Positions 58,537-64,000 of a DNA stretch of 64,000 bases are shown piece after piece; the stretch's first letter is position 1; the number at the start of each line of letters is the position of its first letter. Position numbers and translations under genes: made by a program. The stretch lies in the NCBI GenBank assembly GCA_033239125.1, contig BSWB01000001.1, positions 25,881,501 through 25,945,500 of the forward strand, given 5' to 3'. The DNA is from Fagopyrum homotropicum. Taxonomy: Eukaryota; Streptophyta; Magnoliopsida; Caryophyllales; Polygonaceae. The notes beneath the pieces were generated by a model, which saw nothing but the letters and a program-made list of their open reading frames with translations, was not told the origin of the DNA and searched no databases.

Positions 58537-61500
58537 TTTCCCAAAATAAGTTACTACTTTCTTGCCTCTCGACTGTTCCTCCCCTTACTGGACCAAACTA
58601 CGCTGATTGGATAGAGATTGTAACTTTCTCTATGTCCATGTTAAGTTACGGCGAATGTTTAAGGGAGGACGGTCCTGAAAAGCCTAAGCCTGATGAGAAG
58701 GATGAAGCAGTGCTTAAGGCATATAAGAACTGGAAAGACAAGGATGCTAACTGTCTTTCCTTTCTGCGCCTTACCACTACTTCGGACATTAAGAACTCAA
58801 TTACAGAGGCTGATTGTGACACAACGAAGAAATATCTTGCAAAACTTAAGGAAAAGTTCCAGCCTTCTGATAAGGCATTAATTGGAAAGCTTCTGTCTGA
58901 ACTGTCTCACTATAAGTTTGATGAAAAACAGACTGATATGACTAAGAATACAATGCATATGCAAAGCTTAGCCTCTTAGTTGTTCAAGTTGGGGCTGAAA
59001 ATTGACGGCCCCATATTAACGCATTTCATCTTTGAGGGTCTTCCCAAAGAATATGAGGCATTCCATGTGAGCTATAATGCCATTAAAGAAACATGTACAG
59101 TGGATGAACTTGCGAATAAGCTTGTTTAGGAAGCCGCACGCCTAGCTAATGCAAAAGTGCATAATATACCTCAGGCACATTATGTGTATAACAGTGAGGG
59201 CACTAAAGGGAAGGGCCAGTTCAAAAGAAAGGACAGTTCAAGCATCAAGTCTAGCTCGACCAATGTACCAGGTCCGTCGGGCATTAAGAAGGTGAAAAAG
59301 AAGGATGTCTGTCATTTCTGTAAAAAGGCAGGACATTTCCAGAAAGACTGCGTAAAGCGCAAGGAATGGTTCGAGAAGAAGGGTATGTACCTTTCCTTCG
59401 TATGTCCCGAATCTAATTTCATTAATGTACCTTCTAATACTTGGTGGTTAGACTCTGGTACTAATGTGCACGTTTCTAACTCATTACAGGGCTTCAGTTC
59501 AATCCAGAACATAAGAAGCAATGAGAAGAACCTACTCAAGGGAAACAAGTCTGAAGCATCCATTAAAGCCATAGGATGTTTTTGTTTAGAATTAAGTAGT
59601 GGCTTTAAATTACTTTTGGAGGATACAATCTATGTTCCATCAATGACTCGTAATTTAATTTCAATTTCTAAACTTGACTGTATGGGTTTTTCTGTGACTT
59701 TTGGAAATGGTTGTTTCAGTTTATTCAGGGATAAGAATATAACTGGTTGTAGTGTTTTGGAGAATGGAATGTATCGTATTGATTTGGATAAATCATTTTC
59801 TAATTCACTGTTTATTTCTATGAATTCTGAGATTGGAATGAAACGTGTCAGGTCGAATGAGAACTCAGCGTTTTTGTGGCATAAACGCTTGGCCCATATT
59901 TCAAGGGAAAGAATGATGTTGTTAGCAAAAGACAACATTCTTCCTTCTCTTGATTTTACTGACTTTGGGACGTGTGTGGATTGCATTAAAGGAAAGCAAA
60001 CCAAACACACCAAAAAGGGCGCCACAAGAAGCACTGCTCTTTTAGAGATCATACATACAGACATTTGTGGTCCTTTTGATGTTCCCTCCTTTAGTGGAGA
60101 GAAATATTTCACCACCTTTATAGATGATTATTCACGGTACTGTTATCTTTACATGTTGCATGAAAAATCTCAGTCGGTAAATGTTGTAGAGCTTTACATT
60201 AAGGAAGTTGAGAGGCAACTGGAAAAGAAAGTGAAGATCATCAGGTCGGATAGAGGTGGGGAATTTTATGGTAGATACGATGAATCAGGGCAAAACCCTG
60301 GTCCATTTGCTAAACTTCTAGAAAGTTTGGGTATTGTCGCTCAGTACACGATGCCTGGTTCACCCTGGATGAACGGTGTAGCTGAGAGACGTAACAGAAC
60401 CCTTCTAGAGGCTGTAAGGGCTATGATGAGTAAAGCTGATTTACCCAAATCATTGTGGACGCATGCGCTTATGACTGCAGTGTACGTCGCAAACCGAGTT
60501 CCTAGTAAGGCAGTTTCAAAGACTCCATTTGAACTGTGGAATGGTTGGAAACCAAGTTTGCGACACTTACACATTTGGGGTTGCCCCGCAGAAGCGCGCA
60601 TCTACAATCCTCAAGAGAAGAAACTCGATTCTAAAACCATTAGTGGGTTTTTTATTGGGTATGCTTCGAAATCAAAGGGGTTTAAATTTTACTGTCCTAG
60701 CCACAACACCAGAATTGTAGAAACTGGTAATGCCAAATTCCTAGAGGATGGCGAAGTCAGTGGGAGATTTGATGAGGTCATCATCAATGAGATTAGAGAG
60801 GGAACTAGTGTTCCTATTACTGTACCTCTAATCTCTGTTCATGACGTTCCAGAAAATGATGATGAACCTCAACCCATTAATGTGACTCCTGCCATTCCTG
60901 AAGTCATTGAAGCGGCAGATACACCTATAGCTGAGATTTCTGTAAGAAGGTCCACAAGACCTCGTAGGTCTGCAATCTCAGATGACTATATGGTGTACAT
61001 GCTACAGCATGAGTTTGACATAGGATTGGATAACGATCCAGTAACGTTTTCACAAGCCGTAAAAGGCAATGATTCTGATAAATGGATTGATGATATGTTT
61101 GAGGAATTGAAATCAATGGCTGCAAATAAAGTGTGGGAGTTAGTTGCTCTACCTATAGGGCATAAGGCAGTCGGCAGTAAATGGGTCTTTAAGACCAAGC
61201 TCGACTCCCTTGGCCATATAGAGCGACATAAAGCGCGCCTTGTAGCCAAAGGTTTCAACCAGAAAGAAGGCATTGATTATAATGAAACCTTCTCTCCAGT
61301 TTCGAAGAAGGATTCATTAAGGATCATTTTGGCATTAGTAGCTCATTTTGACTTAGAGCTACATCAAATGGATGTGAAAACGGCATTTCTGAATGGAAGT
61401 TTGGAGGAAGAAGTCTACATGTCTCAACCTGAAGGTTTCGTTGAAGACGGTAAGGAGGACCTAGTCTGTTTATTAAAGAAGTCAATATATGGACTTAAGC

Positions 61501-62606
61501 AATCTTCTCGACAATGGTATATTAAGTTTCACGATACCATAACTGCCTTCGGTTTTACAGAAAACCTTTTTGATCATTGTATATACCTGAAGGTCAGTGG
61601 GAGCAAGTTTGCATTTTTAGTCTTGTATGTTGACGATATCTTGATCGCCAGCAGTGATCTGGGTTTACTCAAAGAGACAAAAAATTTCTTGTCTAGTAAC
61701 TTTGAGATGAAAGATATGGGTGAGGCATCCTTTGTGTTAGGGATAGAAATATCCCGTGATAGGTCACAAAGGACATTAGGTTTGTCTCAGAAAGCATATA
61801 TTTCAAAGGTATTAGATAGATTCCATATGACTGGATGTAATTCCAGTATGGTTCCTATTCAGAAAGGGGATAAATTAAGTTTGAAGCAATGTCCCAAAAC
61901 TGATGAGGAACGTAACAGAATACAAGATATAACTTATGCTTCAATAGTTGGAAGCCTTATGTATGCCCAAGTTTGTACCAGACCGGACATCAGTTTTGCA
62001 GTTGGTGTACTGGGTCGCTATCAAAGCAACCCTGGCATTGAACACTAGAAGGCTGCGAAAAAGGTGTTAAGGTACCTACAAGGGACTAAGAGTCACATGC
62101 TCACTTATAGGCATTCTGATCAGCTTGAAGTTATTGGCTATACTGATTCAGATTTTGGAGGATGCAAGGATAGCAGAAAAAGCACCTCGGGTTATGTGTT
62201 TGTCTTAGCGGGAGGAGCCATCTCCTGGAAAAGTGCTAAGCAAACCATTATTGCATCATCCACGATGGAAGCCGAGTTTGTAGCGTGCTTTGAGGCTACA
62301 AATCATGCATTATGGTTGCGGAACTTCATTTCGGGGTTAAGCGTTCTGAGCTCGATCGCAAGACCGCTGAGAATCTTCTGTGACAACACAGCGGCCGTTT
62401 TCTTTACGAAAAATGATAAGTATTCCAAAGGTATAAAACACATGGAAATGAGATTCTTATCAGTTAAGGACGAAGTTCGGAAGAGAACAGTATCTGTGGA
62501 GCACATTTCAACTAGTGCTAATATAGCAGATCCACTTACTAAGGGACTACCACCCAAGACATTTCTGATGCATGCTAGCCTAATGGGTTTTGAGTATAGT
62601 ACTTAG
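58537..62606 (+). pseudogene. Copia B gag-pol polyprotein, exon 2, nearly intact
   Basis: With exon 1 the coding length is 4083 bp, exactly 1361 codons, in one frame. Gag begins around PPLTGPNYADWIEIV (about 58577). The knuckle is CHFCKKAGHFQKDC (about 59310). Protease is WWLDSGTNVHVSN (about 59442). GAG-pre is LWHKRLAHIS. Integrase has IIHTDICGPF, RSDRGGEF and NGVAERRNRT. RT has QMDVKTAFLNG, YGLKQSSRQW and YVDDILIASS. RNase H has GYTDSDFGG, ISWKSAKQ and STMEAEF. It ends LMGFEYST. Only three stops interrupt it: TAG at 58977 and 59127 (both fit CAG) and at 62046 (fits TGG in GIEHWKAAKKVL). Confidence 0.93.
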
Positions 62607-62981
62607 TTTTATGTTATGAGGATTGCAAGTGTTTTGTAAAGATACTGTGTTTTGATCATTTATGTTACAGATCTTCTGAACCATTCTGCTTTCACATTAT
62701 TGTTCAGTATATATACATTTTGGTGGTTGAACAGAAATAGTCTTTTTCTAAAGACATTAAAGAGACCATTATGCTTATTCCCTTATACAGATCGGGTCCT
62801 TCTGGGATAGCAATCAGTAGTAGATGGAAGGAACCATGTTGAATAGATAATGTGGAACCGCCATTACTCTATTGTTGTTTTGGGATTCTCGAGGTAATTA
62901 AGATAAACCCGTAAAGTAAATTTAGCACCTTGTACAATTTAAGTTTAACTGCATATAACAGAATAGTAGATGTACCTATGG

Positions 62982-62996
62982 TCCAAGTGGGAGAAA
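62982..62996 (+). promoter_or_regulatory. Copia B polypurine tract
   Basis: CAAGTGGGAGAAA directly precedes the 3' LTR start TGTAAG. The core GTGGGAGAAA is the usual copia polypurine tract form. Confidence 0.85.
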
Positions 62997-63722
62997 TGTA
63001 AGAATAAATTATCTCGTTAATGTGGACCTATAGATAATCTACGTTTTTGCATTAATTAGCTAAATATAATAGTCGGGATTTTCATAGGGAGTAACCCGAT
63101 TAATTTATCGTTGACGGACCGATAAATTAATCCCGTAATAAAGCCCGGTCCTCCGCTCGCCCTTAAATATGCGCTGTTCCGTTAATAGCGATATAATCGT
63201 GTGTGACATATAACTTATGTAGTGGTATTATGTGCCAAAACTATTGGGCATTATGTACCCTTATTTTAGTTGGGCATATAACACATAAAAGAAGAATATA
63301 TGTCATTAGTTGAAAAACAACACACGTAACACACATAAGAGAGAAAAGGGAGGAGAGTGGAGAAACTAGGGCTCCTTGCTCCAGCCACCACCGGACCACC
63401 AGTAGCCACCCGGGACGTCGCCGCACCTGTTGCCAGCCCGGAGCCACACCGCCGGTCACCGGAGCCGCCTGCTGCGCCGCCCGCTGCACAGCCGAGCCTC
63501 CCTGCGGCCTCCTCCACGAGCCGCTGCAGCAGCCCTTTGGCCACCCGCCGGAGCCGCCTGCTGCGCCGTTCACCACCTGCCGGAGCCACCTACTGCACCC
63601 CTATGGCTGACCAAGGTAAACATCTAAACATTGTTGATTAGTTTTCCAAATCTAAGATCCTAGTGGAATAGAACAAATTAGGGACGAATTGTTCTTTGAT
63701 TATGTTGATGAATTATTAACTA
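62997..63722 (+). repeat. Copia B 3' LTR
   Basis: A 726-bp copy of 56779-57507 with TG start, ending near TTAACTA. It keeps the ATG (63603) and the donor GTAAAC (63616), so transcripts starting here could in principle splice into flanking sequence. Confidence 0.9.
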
Positions 63723-64000
63723 AGTATCAACACAGTTGGTCATTGGATCATACGTTGTCAGCTCACATCTGTAGTCCAACCCATTACTTGCCCCTCTTCC
63801 TTTAATCCCACAACTTCATTCGAACCTCCTTCCATTTCAATGCTAACAGCTTTACTCCAATCACAAGCACTCGAACTGCACTTGCTCATCAACCATATAT
63901 CACAGTATCCATCCCTAAAATGCAAAACCGACAACAGGTTTCCAGATCTTGAAACACGTACATCCTTCCTTGACATTTCCATGGCTGGTTCATCCGGCAA
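63723..64000 (-). pseudogene. F-box associated-domain protein, upstream piece, running off the window
   Basis: The minus strand from 64000 is open to a TGA at 63758-63760. It encodes SRKDVRVSRSGNLLSVLHFR then DGYCDIWLM and SKAVSIEMEG, the typical strand pattern of a type-3 F-box associated domain. Near 63765 one base is missing (or two are extra). In the shifted frame the sequence reads ELTTYDPMTNCVDTHLG, joining perfectly to the C-terminal piece at 56778. The gene has therefore suffered both a frameshift and a copia insertion. The F-box itself would lie beyond base 64000. Confidence 0.8.

Larger units (their letters stand above)
56779..63722 (+). mobile_element. Complete young Ty1/copia retrotransposon B, plus strand, 6.9 kb
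   Basis: LTRs at 56779-57507 (729 bp) and 62997-63722 (726 bp) differ by only about three substitutions and one in-phase 3-bp indel, so the insertion is recent. The flanks are GAGTA (56774-56778) and AAGTA (63722-63726), a 4-5 bp duplication with the last LTR base ambiguous. A perfect primer site and a polypurine tract are present. The polyprotein frame has only three stops, all TAG. The insertion lies within the coding sequence of an F-box gene on the opposite strand. Confidence 0.95.

Noticed and set aside
63723..63800. An intron in the F-box gene hosting copia B
   Set aside because: A GTGAGC donor and a later AG acceptor can be found, but no phase joins the two coding pieces. A single-base frameshift with continuous coding (ELTTYDP to THLGIR) explains the sequence better.

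Overview
This window is transposon-dense nuclear DNA from a flowering plant, probably a eudicot. It has AT-rich spacers, Ty1/copia and Ty3/gypsy LTR retrotransposons with initiator-Met-tRNA primer sites, plant L1-type LINE remnants, and fragments of plant gene families (F-box, BRX, RWD). No intact host gene lies wholly inside it. The species cannot be named from the sequence.

Layout. 2-136 is the C-terminal end of an unidentified gene. 803-5519 is a complete copia element (A, minus strand, 137-bp LTRs, TSD GAAAA). About 6440-32480 holds one L1-type LINE cut into pieces by a solo LTR (6511-7509), a complete Sirevirus-like copia with an env-like third ORF (9074-18524), and a composite block (18790-31283). 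That block contains a gypsy solo LTR (19097-21685), an odd cassette between direct repeats (22392-23561), and a 5'-truncated gypsy chromovirus (23562-31283, plus strand). 34088-35819 is another solo LTR. 37350-47738 is a complete gypsy chromovirus (minus strand, TSD GGGTT). 47744-49850 carries a BRX exon and an RWD first exon between imperfect inverted repeats, which resembles a Pack-MULE. 50742-55767 is a LINE RNase H domain split by a PIF/Harbinger-like DNA element (50913-55669) that itself holds a solo LTR (51205-52935). 56661-64000 is an F-box gene split by a young copia element (B, 56779-63722).

The most interesting object is copia B. Its gag reading frame has no usable ATG downstream of the primer-binding site. 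An ATG plus splice donor inside the 5' LTR joins in phase to a strong acceptor at 58536/58537. This predicts a 1.1-kb intron that removes the primer-binding site, so translated RNA would be separate from RNA that can be reverse transcribed.

Two further themes stand out. Nonsense codons in the chromovirus at 23.6-28.0 kb and in copia B are mostly TAG created at CAG or CTGG sites, as expected from deamination of CHG-methylated cytosine. Four solo LTRs with target-site duplications show that LTR recombination has been active. All boundaries, TSDs and frame statements were read by eye from the sequence; family names rest on motif recognition, not database searches.
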